From assembly GCA_964393105.1 (NCBI GenBank), contig CAYMSM010000023.1, positions 1-49,667 of the forward strand: a stretch of 49,667 nt of DNA, in the 5' to 3' direction. The DNA is from CALMEC01 sp964393105 (GTDB taxonomy: Bacteria > Actinomycetota > Thermoleophilia > Miltoncostaeales > Miltoncostaeaceae). The position numbers and the translations under genes were made by a program. Shown here piece after piece: positions 32,824 through 41,529 of the stretch. Position 1 is the first letter of the stretch. The number at the start of each line of letters is the position of its first letter. The notes beneath the pieces were generated by a model. The model was not told the origin of the DNA. It searched no databases and saw nothing but the letters and a program-made list of their open reading frames with translations.

Positions 32824-34104
32824 GTGAGGAAGCGCACACTCGTCGTGGCCGCCGTTGCGGCCGTTTCTGTGATCGCACCGGTCTCGGATGCTCTGCGCAT
32901 CGCGCCGTTGGCGACACGCGACGGCGTCGTGGTGACGTGGCGCTCCAAGAACAAGGTGGCGGTCGTGGCCGAGCCGAACGGACGGCTTCGGGCGATTCAC
33001 TCCCTGCGCAAGGTGACCCCCGGTGCACGCGTGCGCGTTCAGGGCATCAAGTGGGGCACGCCGCTGCAGGGCATCAAGTGGAGCGCGCCCGCGCGCGGCA
33101 TCAAGTGGGGCATCAAGTGGGGACGAAACGGCAGCTATCAGTCCGGCTTGCGCAAGACCAGCATCAGGAAGGCCGTGTGGACCCCGGTCCGCGGCCCTAT
33201 CGTCAAGAAGATCGGCAAGAAGGCCATCGCCGTCGGTACCCCGGGCGGCGTCGTCGTGCTCCGGATCGCGCCAACGCCCCGCCTGGGACGCGTCGCAAAC
33301 GCCGTCGACACGCTCCCACCCGTCGGGGCGACGATCTCGGCGCGGGTGTTCTTCGGCAAGAAGGGCGCCCGGATCGGGCGCGATCTGAAGTACCTCAAGC
33401 CGCCGGTGCCCGGCGCGTCGCTGCCCTTCGCCGGCGCGATCGTGTCGATCGATCCCGTCGCTAAGACCATGGTCATCGGCGACGCCCAGGACCCGGCCTA
33501 CCCGATCCGCATCACGGTGCAGTTGCCACCGGAGTTCACGCTTGGGTCGTTCGCACCCGGCCAGGAGGTCGCCGGCGCAGGACAGCTCGCGTCCAAGGGC
33601 ACGCTCAAGCTGACCCTCATCGGTCCCAACGGCGCCTTCTCCGAAGCCGATGACCCGACCGCCGTCCAGATCCTGACAACGGGACAGCCCGCATGCACGA
33701 AGGCCGTCGAGGCCGCGTGCCCGCCGAATCCCACAACATCCACCGGCGGGGACACCGCTCCAGCTCCTGCACCGGGCGGAGACGCTTCCCGACCGTTTTC
33801 ACCTTCGACACCCCCCACGCCTCCTCCTCCTGTCGTCGACCCTCCACCGCCCCCTCCTGTCGTCGACCCACCTCCGCCGCCGCCTGACTGTGACGACTGG
33901 AAGGGCCACGGCGCCATGACGCCTCCCCACGCGAGGAGGGGGCCCGTTCGCTGCGTCCCCCGACCCTGCGCGTCAAACTCGCAGCGGCGGCGCCTCCACC
34001 ACAGACCCCATAAGCCCTGCAGACCGAACCGCGATGCGCAACGGAGGACCGTGACGTCACCCGACATTGATCGACCCTTGAACCGACACGTCCAGACCCC
34101 GTGA
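32824..34104 (+). CDS. Secreted protein with GIKW repeats and proline-rich tail, function unknown
   Basis: 426 residues from GTG. A signal peptide is likely (about 1-24). GIKW occurs four times at residues 74, 83, 92 and 96; the first three are nine residues apart. Two beta-rich segments follow (about 110-190 and 195-285), with KKIGKKAIAVGTPGG and GAIVSIDPVAKTMVIGD, and they look like OB-fold modules of the DUF5666 kind (tentative). Residues about 318-350 are almost all Pro, Val and Asp, and the last 70 are basic with several Cys and His. The stop shares GTGA with the next gene's start, which supports the full length of the tail. I do not recognise the protein. Confidence 0.75.
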   Translation: MRKRTLVVAAVAAVSVIAPVSDALRIAPLATRDGVVVTWRSKNKVAVVAEPNGRLRAIHSLRKVTPGARVRVQGIKWGTPLQGIKWSAPARGIKWGIKWGRNGSYQSGLRKTSIRKAVWTPVRGPIVKKIGKKAIAVGTPGGVVVLRIAPTPRLGRVANAVDTLPPVGATISARVFFGKKGARIGRDLKYLKPPVPGASLPFAGAIVSIDPVAKTMVIGDAQDPAYPIRITVQLPPEFTLGSFAPGQEVAGAGQLASKGTLKLTLIGPNGAFSEADDPTAVQILTTGQPACTKAVEAACPPNPTTSTGGDTAPAPAPGGDASRPFSPSTPPTPPPPVVDPPPPPPVVDPPPPPPDCDDWKGHGAMTPPHARRGPVRCVPRPCASNSQRRRLHHRPHKPCRPNRDAQRRTVTSPDIDRPLNRHVQTP

Positions 34105-35099
34105 ACGGCCTTGCCCCCACCGGCGAGGAGCCCCTGGTGCCCTGCGTCATGCAGCGCAGTTCGAGACGTGCCCGGATCACCCGCATCGTTCCCGTGGCAG
34201 TCCTGGCGGCGCTCGCGCTCGGGACCGCACCCGCATCGGCGTGTATCGAGGTCGGGGTCTACCGTGACAACCCGCAGGCGACGCTGGCACCCCTGCAGAA
34301 ACAGGTCGGCCAGGGCATCTCGGTCATCTCGACCTACGTCACGCTGGGCCAGCGGGTCGACCCGGCGGTCATCGCCCTGGCACGGACGCGCAAGGCGCGG
34401 CTGCTCGTCACCCTCATGGTCGACAACGGTCGCGACGGGCCGAACCAGCCGTCGTACTCCCACCTCCAGATCGCGACCGGACGCTACGACAAGCGGATCC
34501 GCACGCTGGCGCGACAGCTCAAGGCGTCGCGGCTGTCTGTGATCCTGCGACCCCTTCCGGAGCCGAACACCCAGTGGTGGGCCTGGTCCGGGACCGTCAA
34601 CGGCAACACGCCCCAGACCTACGTGCAGGCGTGGAACCGGGTGCGGCGGATCGTCAAGCGAGATGCGGGCACGCGCGTCAAGCTGCTGTGGGCGCCCTAT
34701 GTCAGGAGCGTCCCGGACACCGATGACAACGCCATCGACCAGTACTTCCCGGGCGACACGCAGGTCGACCTGGTGGGCGTCTCGGGCTACAACTTCGGCG
34801 TGACCGGCGAGCTCGAATGGCTCGATCCGATCGAGCTCTTCCAGGATCCGTACATCGAGATCCAGAATCTCAGCGGCAAGCCGTTCTGGATCGCCGAGAC
34901 CGGCACCACCGCCCGCGGCGGCAGCAAGCCGACCTGGCTGCGCAGCCTCGCCCGGCTGCAGAAGTCGATGCCCAAGCTACGCGGCGTCGTGCTGTACGAC
35001 GTTCGCGAGCCGGCGGGCGACTTCCGCATCTCGGCGACAAAGCTCCAGCGCTCCGCCGCGAAGGCGATCCTCGCAACCAGATGCGGAAAGAAGAGGTGA
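34101..35099 (+). CDS. Secreted glycoside hydrolase, GH26-like
   Basis: 332 residues from GTG 34101 (alternative ATG 34149). A signal peptide is visible (hydrophobic VPVAVLAALALGTAPASA, ending near residue 47). The mature part looks like a TIM barrel of the GH26 (beta-mannanase) group: the general acid/base Glu is in RPLPEPNTQWWAW, where the usual His before the Glu is Pro, and a likely nucleophile Glu is in FWIAETGTT. The substrate cannot be told; beta-mannan or another beta-glycan is possible. It overlaps the GIKW gene by four bases and is followed four bases later by the DUF1800 gene. Confidence 0.8.
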   Translation: MNGLAPTGEEPLVPCVMQRSSRRARITRIVPVAVLAALALGTAPASACIEVGVYRDNPQATLAPLQKQVGQGISVISTYVTLGQRVDPAVIALARTRKARLLVTLMVDNGRDGPNQPSYSHLQIATGRYDKRIRTLARQLKASRLSVILRPLPEPNTQWWAWSGTVNGNTPQTYVQAWNRVRRIVKRDAGTRVKLLWAPYVRSVPDTDDNAIDQYFPGDTQVDLVGVSGYNFGVTGELEWLDPIELFQDPYIEIQNLSGKPFWIAETGTTARGGSKPTWLRSLARLQKSMPKLRGVVLYDVREPAGDFRISATKLQRSAAKAILATRCGKKR

Positions 35100-35103
35100 T
35101 CAC

Positions 35104-36510
35104 ATGGCCGCGACGCTGAACGCCCGGCGCGCACCCAAACGCCGCAGACGCCGGCTTCGCACGCCGCCCGTCACCTGGGCCGACAAGCGGATGACCGCCG
35201 CGATGGTCGATCGCCTGTTCTGGCGCGCCGGCTACGGACCGTCCGCGCAGGACCGGGCAACGTGGACCGGCAAGCGCGTCGGTGCCGCCGTCAACTGGCT
35301 GCTGACGACGACGCCCACGCTGGTCGGCAACCCGCCGTCCAACAACACCGTGCCGCTCTCACCGACGACCAGCGACACCGACCTGGTGCTCGACTGGCTC
35401 GACCGGATGGTCCGCGCCGACAACCCGCTCGTCGAGCGCATGACGTTCTTCTGGCACCGGCACTTCGCGACGTCACGCAACGACGTCAGCGCCGCGATGA
35501 TCATCAAGCAGGTCAACCTGCTGCGATCCTTCGCCGACGTCGCCACCAACCCGACGTCGGACTTCCGCAGCCTCGTGCAGGCGGTCACGATCGACCCGGC
35601 GATGCTGCGCTCGTTGACCGGCGAGGCAAACCAAAAAGGCCGGCCCAACGAGAACTACGCACGGGAGCTGATGGAGCTCTTCTGCCTGGGCGTCACGAAT
35701 GCGCAGGGTCAGCCGAACTACTCGGAGACCGACGTTCAGGAGCTCGCCCGCGCGCTGTCGGGGTGGCGGATCAACACAACCGACCCGGCGAGCCCGTTCG
35801 CGTACTTCACGCCCGCCAGGTGGGACGGCGGCGGCAAGCTCGTGTTGGGCAAGGGCGGCGCGTTCGACACCACGCAGGCGGTCGATGTCGTGCTGTCGCA
35901 CCCAAGCCACGCGCCGCACCTGATGCGCAAGCTGTGGGGGGAGTTCGTCCAGAGCCCTCCGGACGACGCCTCGCTCAACGACCTGGCCGCCACCTATGTT
36001 CGCCGCGGCTTCCGCATCCGTCCTGTGCTCAGAAAGATCCTGACGCACCGCGCGCTGTTCGAGTCGATCGGCGAGCCCAACATGATCAAGGCGCCGGCGG
36101 TCTTCGTCCCCGGCGCGATGCGCGCGATGGGGCAGTTCGTGACCAACGGCACTCCCCGTTCCCGGCTGCAGGTCATGGGTCAGGAGCCCTACTTCCCGCC
36201 CGACGTCTCGGGGTGGGAGTACGGACCCGCATGGCTCGACACCAACACGGCCGTCGCGCGCTTCCGGCATATCGCCGACTTGACGATCACCCAACCCGTC
36301 GACCAGACCGACATCGCCGGGGAGACGCCGCAACAGGCCTATGACCGTGCGTTCGCGTCCGTCGGTCAACCATGGCTGTCGCCTGCCACCGCGGGCCATA
36401 TCCAGGCATACGCGGCCGCGACCGCGGGCGGCACGGTGAGTCAACGGCGTACACGCCAACGCGTGCTTCGCGCGCTCATGCTCGGCGGCCCCGACGGACA
36501 GGTGATGTGA
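35104..36510 (+). CDS. DUF1800 family protein
   Basis: 468 residues. The family signature is clear: LFWRAGYGPSAQD near the start, RMTFFWHRHFATS, and RPNENYARELMELFCLGV (usual form NENFARELLELHTLGV). DUF1800 proteins are nearly always paired with a DUF1501 gene, as here, and are thought to act outside the cytoplasm; their reaction is unknown. The N-terminus is Arg-rich with no clear membrane segment. The ribosome site AGAGGTGA precedes ATG 35104. Confidence 0.9.
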   Translation: MAATLNARRAPKRRRRRLRTPPVTWADKRMTAAMVDRLFWRAGYGPSAQDRATWTGKRVGAAVNWLLTTTPTLVGNPPSNNTVPLSPTTSDTDLVLDWLDRMVRADNPLVERMTFFWHRHFATSRNDVSAAMIIKQVNLLRSFADVATNPTSDFRSLVQAVTIDPAMLRSLTGEANQKGRPNENYARELMELFCLGVTNAQGQPNYSETDVQELARALSGWRINTTDPASPFAYFTPARWDGGGKLVLGKGGAFDTTQAVDVVLSHPSHAPHLMRKLWGEFVQSPPDDASLNDLAATYVRRGFRIRPVLRKILTHRALFESIGEPNMIKAPAVFVPGAMRAMGQFVTNGTPRSRLQVMGQEPYFPPDVSGWEYGPAWLDTNTAVARFRHIADLTITQPVDQTDIAGETPQQAYDRAFASVGQPWLSPATAGHIQAYAAATAGGTVSQRRTRQRVLRALMLGGPDGQVM

Positions 36511-37979
36511 TGAACGAGTACCCACCGGATGTCGACGCGATCAACGTCCTGCGCTGCGCCGACTGCGCGGCCTCTGACAGCGCGGCCTACGACGCGGTTC
36601 CCGTGGACTACATGCCGATCCCCACCGAAGCCCTCGCGGGATTCCCGGACGGCGTCCCACGCATGGCGCGTGTCAACCGGGGGCGGTTCCTCAAGAACGG
36701 GTTCCTTGGCTTCGCCTCGGTGTACGCGGCGTCCAGGATCCCCTGGCAGACGGCGTTCGAAGCGGCCGTCGCCGAGGGCGCCGCCGCGGACAACCACTGC
36801 CTGGTGATGCTGTTCTTGAACGGCGGGAACGACGGACCAAACTCGTTCGTGCCGGCAGACCCGACCCAGCACGCCGCGTACATCGGCCTTCGCCCGACGA
36901 TCGCCAGAGCGAATGCCCCCATCCCCGGCAACGCCACGCCGGTCGGCTACACCCCGATGCAGGGCATTGAGAGCGAGCTGGCACTGCCGAACCTGCCGGG
37001 CATGGCGCTGCCGGGCGCATCCGGGGGGACCGGAAGCCTCAAGTCGATTTGGGACGTCGGCGACTTGGCGCTCTTTCCCGCCACCGACTACCCCAACCCC
37101 AACTTCTCGCATTTCACCAGCCGCGACTGGTGGTTCGGCGGCATGCTCCAGAAATCCCCGACGGGTTGGCTCGGCCGCTGGCTCGACCTGTACGGCTCAC
37201 AGGCGAACCCGCTGCAAGCCGTGTCGATCGGCTCGAACGTCTCGAAGATGATCCGCGCCGCCCAGGCCCCCGTCGCATCGGTTCCCGAGAGCCTTGCGAA
37301 CTTCGGGTTCAATGTCAGCGGCGCCGCGACATCAACGGTCAACGGCTACGTCGGGAACCTTGCGACAGCTCCGGCCGGCAACGCCTCGACCGGCCGTTCG
37401 CGTACCGTGTTCGGTCAGACCGTTCGGGTCGCGCAGGACCTTGGAGGTCTCACGCACACGCCCGGCGCCAGCTACCCACTCAACTCCTCGTTGTCGCGAC
37501 GGCTTCAACTCGCGGCGACGCTGCTCGGGGCGAGCCTGGGCACGCGGATCGTCACGATCGATTGGGGCGGGTTCGACACCCACGGCGGACAGCTCGCGAG
37601 CCAGGACCCCCAGCTTTCGGTGCTGGGACAAGCACTTGCGGCGTTCCAGGCCGATCTGACCGCGCGCGGGATCGCAGACCGGGTCGTCACGTGCGTATTC
37701 TCGGAGTTCGGCCGGCGCGGCGGCGAGAACGCCTCGTTCGGCACCGATCACGGCGCCGGCGGCCCGATGCAGATCATCGGCACCCAGGTACGCGGGGGCC
37801 TCGCTGGTGATCCCGCTCCCATGAACGCGTTGGACCGCGGCAACCTGAGGGTCACGACGGATTTCCGCTCGGTGTACGGCGCGCTCCTGGGCGAATGGAT
37901 GGGTGGGGATCCCGGTGCTGTGCTTCCCGGCGCGCCGCTCCCGCTGGCACGGCGGGACGGCGGTAGCCTGATCCTTTGA
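36510..37979 (+). CDS. DUF1501 family protein
   Basis: 489 residues. ATG 36510 shares one base with the DUF1800 stop. A Tat-like stretch, NRGRFLKNGFLGFASVYAAS, lies near residues 55-75 with only a degenerate RR motif. The metal-binding-type core VMLFLNGGNDGPNSF resembles alkaline-phosphatase/sulfatase superfamily strands; IDWGGFDTHGGQ and FSEFGRRGGENASFGTDHGAG are family hallmarks. Function is unknown, probably a secreted hydrolase-like partner of DUF1800. N-terminal residues 1-50 include a CADC pair of cysteines. Confidence 0.9.
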   Translation: MNEYPPDVDAINVLRCADCAASDSAAYDAVPVDYMPIPTEALAGFPDGVPRMARVNRGRFLKNGFLGFASVYAASRIPWQTAFEAAVAEGAAADNHCLVMLFLNGGNDGPNSFVPADPTQHAAYIGLRPTIARANAPIPGNATPVGYTPMQGIESELALPNLPGMALPGASGGTGSLKSIWDVGDLALFPATDYPNPNFSHFTSRDWWFGGMLQKSPTGWLGRWLDLYGSQANPLQAVSIGSNVSKMIRAAQAPVASVPESLANFGFNVSGAATSTVNGYVGNLATAPAGNASTGRSRTVFGQTVRVAQDLGGLTHTPGASYPLNSSLSRRLQLAATLLGASLGTRIVTIDWGGFDTHGGQLASQDPQLSVLGQALAAFQADLTARGIADRVVTCVFSEFGRRGGENASFGTDHGAGGPMQIIGTQVRGGLAGDPAPMNALDRGNLRVTTDFRSVYGALLGEWMGGDPGAVLPGAPLPLARRDGGSLIL

Positions 37980-38434
37980 ATCGTCACAGAACGGTGGCGA
38001 TTGTCACGCTCGCCGCGCTACTGGCGGCGGGCGGTGGCAGCGCAGCGGTGGGCGCCCGCAAGCATCGGCTCCAGATACCACCGAGGCCGGCGTTTCCCCG
38101 GGCGCTCTCGGTCGACGAGACCGAGTACCAGCTCAACCCGTCGCGCACGGTCGTCTCGTCGGGACGCGTACGGATCAATGTCTACAACCGCGGAATGGAC
38201 GATCACGACCTGGTGGTCTACGACGCGGCGGGGACCACACTCGGCGCGTCGGTCCTGCTGCCCGGGGCTGCCGACGAGCTGTTCGTCACGCTGCCCGCGG
38301 GCGACTACCGCGTCGTGTGCTCGCTGTTCGCGGGCACGCCGGTGTCACACGAGGCGCTGGGCATGAGCTTCACGCTGACGGCGCAGGATCCGCCGGTGAC
38401 CCGGGTCGGAGGGCTTCGAGCCCTGCGACGGTAG
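37976..38434 (+). CDS. Small secreted cupredoxin-like protein
   Basis: 152 residues starting at TTG 37976, which overlaps the DUF1501 stop (TTGA). A hydrophobic signal segment (about 6-25) precedes a beta-rich domain. Copper ligands can be assigned: His in MDDHDLVVYD, then Cys in RVVCSLFAGTPVSHEALGM, His in that same segment and Met six residues after SHE begins. The Cys-to-His loop is nine residues, longer than in plastocyanin. It is the last gene of the secreted operon, so it may carry electrons for, or stabilise, the DUF1800/DUF1501 system (inference). Confidence 0.7.
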   Translation: MNRHRTVAIVTLAALLAAGGGSAAVGARKHRLQIPPRPAFPRALSVDETEYQLNPSRTVVSSGRVRINVYNRGMDDHDLVVYDAAGTTLGASVLLPGAADELFVTLPAGDYRVVCSLFAGTPVSHEALGMSFTLTAQDPPVTRVGGLRALRR

Positions 38435-38436
38435 TG

Positions 38437-38448
38437 CGCCCATGGGCG
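38437..38448. terminator. 12-bp palindrome between convergent stops
   Basis: CGCCCATGGGCG fills the 14-base gap between the cupredoxin gene and lysR. It could form a short hairpin on either transcript (four-base stem and loop). Only weak support as a bidirectional terminator. Confidence 0.2.
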
Positions 38449-39399
38449 TCATGCGGCAGCCGCCGTAGCCCCCGCCGCCGCGATGTCGGCGGCCAGCGTG
38501 AGCGACAGCTCGACGAACGCCTGCGCGGCTGCGGAGCGGTACCGATCGCGATGCCAGGCAAGGGCGATGATCCTGGGCGGGAATGGAGGGTTGGGCTGCA
38601 CGGCGACGACCTCCGGGTCGTTCGGGTCGAGTGCGAGCGCCGGCATGATCGCCATCCCCATCCCGGCCGCGACCATCGCCTGCACGGTGCCGTTGTCGTC
38701 CGAGCGAAACACGACGTCCAGCTCACGCCCGCGCGAGCCGATGTGCTGCTCGATCTGCGTCGTCGCCCGGCAGTTGCGGTAGCTGATGATGGGTTCGCCC
38801 TCGAGCTCGCGCATCGTCGGCGGCTTGTCACGTACCGCAAGAGGGGACCCGGCGCGGACCACGAGCAGGTATGGGTCACGCATCAGCTCGACGGCGTCCA
38901 GCGGGCCGTCGGGGATCGGCATCACGGTGAACACCAGGTCGAGCTCACCCGCCTCGACCATCCGCAGGATGTCGTCGTCGTCGTGGGACTCCGTCAACCG
39001 TACCTGCACCCTGGGCCACGCGTCGTGGAAACGACGTACGAGCGTCGGGACCATGCGGCTCCCAACGCTCTGGAACGTGCCGATCCGCAGGGTGCCCGCC
39101 TCGCCGTCGGCCAGCGCGGTCAGGTCCGCCTGCGCGGCTGCCAGGCGCGCCACGATCGCCTGGGCGTGGCGAAGGAGCAGCTCCCCCGCCTCGGTCAGCG
39201 AGACCTTGCGCGGGCCGCCGGGTCGATCCACAAGGCGCTGGCCGACCACCTTCTCGAGGGTCGCGATCTGCTGGCTGATCGCCGACTGCGTGTAGCCCAG
39301 GTGGTTGGCGGCCGCGCCAAACGAGCCCCGCTCCGCAATCGCGTCAAGCGCCGCCAAATGCCGGATCTCGACCCCGAGCCAGCGATCAGGTTCCATCAT
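38449..39399 (-). CDS. LysR-family transcriptional regulator
   Basis: 316 residues from ATG 39399. An N-terminal winged helix-turn-helix (about 10-70: LAALDAIAERGSFGAAANHLGYTQSAISQQIATLE) is followed by a periplasmic-binding-like effector domain (about 95-300). The frame extends to TTG 39408, but a -10 box at 39408-39413 would put the transcript start on ATG 39399. Divergent from the nitroreductase-family gene, its likely target as is usual for LysR proteins (inference). The effector is unknown. Confidence 0.9.
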   Translation of the reverse strand: MMEPDRWLGVEIRHLAALDAIAERGSFGAAANHLGYTQSAISQQIATLEKVVGQRLVDRPGGPRKVSLTEAGELLLRHAQAIVARLAAAQADLTALADGEAGTLRIGTFQSVGSRMVPTLVRRFHDAWPRVQVRLTESHDDDDILRMVEAGELDLVFTVMPIPDGPLDAVELMRDPYLLVVRAGSPLAVRDKPPTMRELEGEPIISYRNCRATTQIEQHIGSRGRELDVVFRSDDNGTVQAMVAAGMGMAIMPALALDPNDPEVVAVQPNPPFPPRIIALAWHRDRYRSAAAQAFVELSLTLAADIAAAGATAAAA

Positions 39400-39407
39400 G
39401 GATACCA

Positions 39408-39439
39408 ACGTTACCTCGACGGATGCTAATGGTCAACAT
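39408..39439 (-). promoter_or_regulatory. lysR promoter overlapping a LysR-type operator
   Basis: On the minus strand TTGACC (39431-39436) and TAACGT (39408-39413) are separated by exactly 17 bases. An imperfect dyad, ATGCTAATGGTCAACAT (39423-39439, 17 bp), has the interrupted form of LysR sites and covers the -35 box, which would allow autorepression. Confidence 0.55.
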
Positions 39440-39621
39440 GGCCGATGCTCTCGGCATGGGAACACTCTGATCAGCCTCTCGATGCTCTTCGTCGACCCTG
39501 CCGCGCTCCTTTCGGGAAACCGACTCACGCGCCGATGATTCCGGCTGGATCGGCTCCAGGGACCAGTAGGCGGCCCCGCGTAGGCTGCGGGCACCCCCGT
39601 ACGACGCGTGAGGAGCTGACG

Positions 39622-40620
39622 ATGCTGGACTTCCCCGACGTTCCGGTCTTCCAGGCGATGGGAGATCGCAGGAGCATCCGCTACTACGACCCCGACCGCA
39701 AGGTCGAGGACTGGAAGATCGAGGCGATATTGCAGGCCGCGCGCTTCTCGTCCTGCCAGGGCAACATCAACGCCACCGAGGCGATCGTCGTCCAGAAGGA
39801 GACCTGTGAGCTGTGGGACGAGATCGAGGAGTGCGTCTCTGGCTTCAACGTGCAGGTCATCAACCAGTGCTCGCACGTCATCTTCTGGCTGACCAACCTG
39901 CATGCGTGGTACGGGCGCGCCAATGACGGTATCTCGTCCCTCGCCTTGTCGGGCGCGGCGACTCACTACCACGGCTGGAACTACGAGTTTACGATGACCC
40001 AGACCGTGCCGCGGCTGATGAGCTTCCCGGTCGAGCGGACGGACACCCTTCTGCGGTTCGAGTCGGGCCAGGCCGTCGCGAACGCGATCACGGCAAGCGT
40101 GGCGCTGGGCGTCGGCAACCTCCTGCTGGCGTTCGGACGCAAGCCGGGCGGCGTCGAGAAGGCGTTTGGCCTGCCGCCGCACCTCAAGTTCACGTGGGCG
40201 CACGCCGTGGGCTACCCGCTCGAGGACCCGAAGGCCGGCGGTCAGCGGCCCCGGCTCAAGTTCGAGAAGCTGTACCACAGGAACAGCTACGGGACGCCCC
40301 TGTTGCCCACGCCCGAGGTCACCGAGGCACTCACCGTCAAGGGCCTGATCCAGGAGCAGGCCCCGCTTCCCGGCCGGTTCGAGGAGATCGACGCGATCGC
40401 CGGCAGGTTCGGGCGTGACCCGGGTGTCGTCTCGTGGCCGGCGCGCGAGATCGAGCGCTTGATGCGCGACGATGACTGGGACTTCGGGCCTGCGATCCGC
40501 GCACGGGCCCAGGAGCTCGTCGACCGCGGCGGCCTGCCCGACTACCCCGAGGAGATGCGCGCCACGTTCCAGAGGCTGATGGACGAACACGGCCTGGACG
40601 CCAACAAGTACTTGTCGTAG
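39622..40620 (+). CDS. Nitroreductase-family flavoprotein
   Basis: 332 residues. The N-terminus has the FMN-binding signature of the family (GDRRSIRYYDPDRKVEDWKIEAILQAARFSSCQGN), and ALGVGNLLLAFGRKPGG matches the second conserved region. The C-terminal hundred residues, helical and charged, extend beyond most nitroreductases. Substrate is unknown; reduction of a nitro compound, quinone or flavin, or a dehalogenation, are all possible. ATG 39622 has a good GAGGAG ribosome site. An open frame upstream to 39445 lacks family character. It is the probable target of the divergent LysR regulator. Confidence 0.75.
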   Translation: MLDFPDVPVFQAMGDRRSIRYYDPDRKVEDWKIEAILQAARFSSCQGNINATEAIVVQKETCELWDEIEECVSGFNVQVINQCSHVIFWLTNLHAWYGRANDGISSLALSGAATHYHGWNYEFTMTQTVPRLMSFPVERTDTLLRFESGQAVANAITASVALGVGNLLLAFGRKPGGVEKAFGLPPHLKFTWAHAVGYPLEDPKAGGQRPRLKFEKLYHRNSYGTPLLPTPEVTEALTVKGLIQEQAPLPGRFEEIDAIAGRFGRDPGVVSWPAREIERLMRDDDWDFGPAIRARAQELVDRGGLPDYPEEMRATFQRLMDEHGLDANKYLS

Positions 40621-40640
40621 CGCCGTTCTGCTCCGGTGGA

Positions 40641-40656
40641 CCACCTCGGCAGGTGG
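40641..40656 (+). terminator. Short hairpin after the nitroreductase-family gene
   Basis: CCACCT (40641-40646) pairs with AGGTGG (40651-40656) around a CGGC loop, about 20 bases after the stop and 30 before the ABC gene. It could end transcription or act as an operator for the ABC pair. Confidence 0.3.
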
Positions 40657-40672
40657 CCCGCTGAGATGCCTC

Positions 40673-40678
40673 TACACT
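40673..40678 (+). promoter_or_regulatory. Candidate -10 box of the ABC transporter pair
   Basis: TACACT is eight bases before the GTG at 40687 with no ribosome site in between, which fits a leaderless transcript. Confidence 0.35.
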
Positions 40679-40686
40679 GACGGACT

Positions 40687-41529
40687 GTGACGCCAGCCCT
40701 CTCCGCCACCGGCCTGGAGAAACGCTACGGCGGCGTGCAGGCACTTCGTGGGGTCGACATCGAGGTCTCAGAAGGCGAGCTGGTCGGCCTGCTCGGTCCC
40801 AACGGAGCGGGTAAGTCCACCCTTGTAAAGATCGCGTGTGGCCTGGTGCGTCCGACGGGAGGGCAGGCGCGGGTGCTCGGACACCCCGCGGGGAGCGTCG
40901 CCGCGCGTACGGGCCTTGGATACCTGCCCGAGCTGTTTCGCTACCCGGGCTGGGCCAGCGGTGACGAGGTGCTCGACCTGCACCAGCGACTTTCTCGATC
41001 GCGTGGCGGCAGTGCCGAGCGCCGGGACCTTCTGCAGCTCGTCGGACTCTCCGACGCGGGTGGCCGCAGGGTCGAGGAGATGTCGAAGGGCATGCAGCAG
41101 CGCCTGGGCCTTGCGCAGGCGCTGATCGGCGAGCCCAAGCTGTTGCTCCTGGATGAGCCGACCAGCGCGCTCGACCCCGCCGGTCGCATCGCGGTGCGGG
41201 AGATCCTCGAGGAGCTTCGCCGCCGGGGGATCGCGGTGCTGCTGAACTCCCACCTGCTCTCGGAGGTCGAGCTCGTCTGCGATCGGGTGGTGATCATCTC
41301 GAAGGGCGCGACCGTGGCAGCCGGGACGCCCGACGAGCTCGCGCACCGCACCGGCGTCGACGTCGAGACCGCCAACGGGACGCGCCGCTTCGAGCACGCG
41401 ACCCGCGACGACGTCCCCGGCATCGTGGCTGGGCTTGTCGCCTCGGGCGAGCGCATCTATGGGGTCACGATCGTCCGCTCGACGCTCGAAGAGGTCTACC
41501 TGGCGGCGATCGCCCGGAGCGAGACGTGA
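40687..41529 (+). CDS. ABC transporter ATP-binding protein
   Basis: 280 residues. Walker A is GPNGAGKST, the signature is EMSKGMQQRLGLAQAL (usual LSGGQ replaced by MSKGM, as in many ABC-2 exporters), Walker B is LLLLDEPTSALDP and the H-loop is NSHLLSE. The C-terminal 60 residues form the small extra domain seen in drug or lipid exporters of the CcmA/NodI type. Pairs with the next gene, which it overlaps by four bases. Substrate unknown. Confidence 0.92.
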   Translation: MTPALSATGLEKRYGGVQALRGVDIEVSEGELVGLLGPNGAGKSTLVKIACGLVRPTGGQARVLGHPAGSVAARTGLGYLPELFRYPGWASGDEVLDLHQRLSRSRGGSAERRDLLQLVGLSDAGGRRVEEMSKGMQQRLGLAQALIGEPKLLLLDEPTSALDPAGRIAVREILEELRRRGIAVLLNSHLLSEVELVCDRVVIISKGATVAAGTPDELAHRTGVDVETANGTRRFEHATRDDVPGIVAGLVASGERIYGVTIVRSTLEEVYLAAIARSET

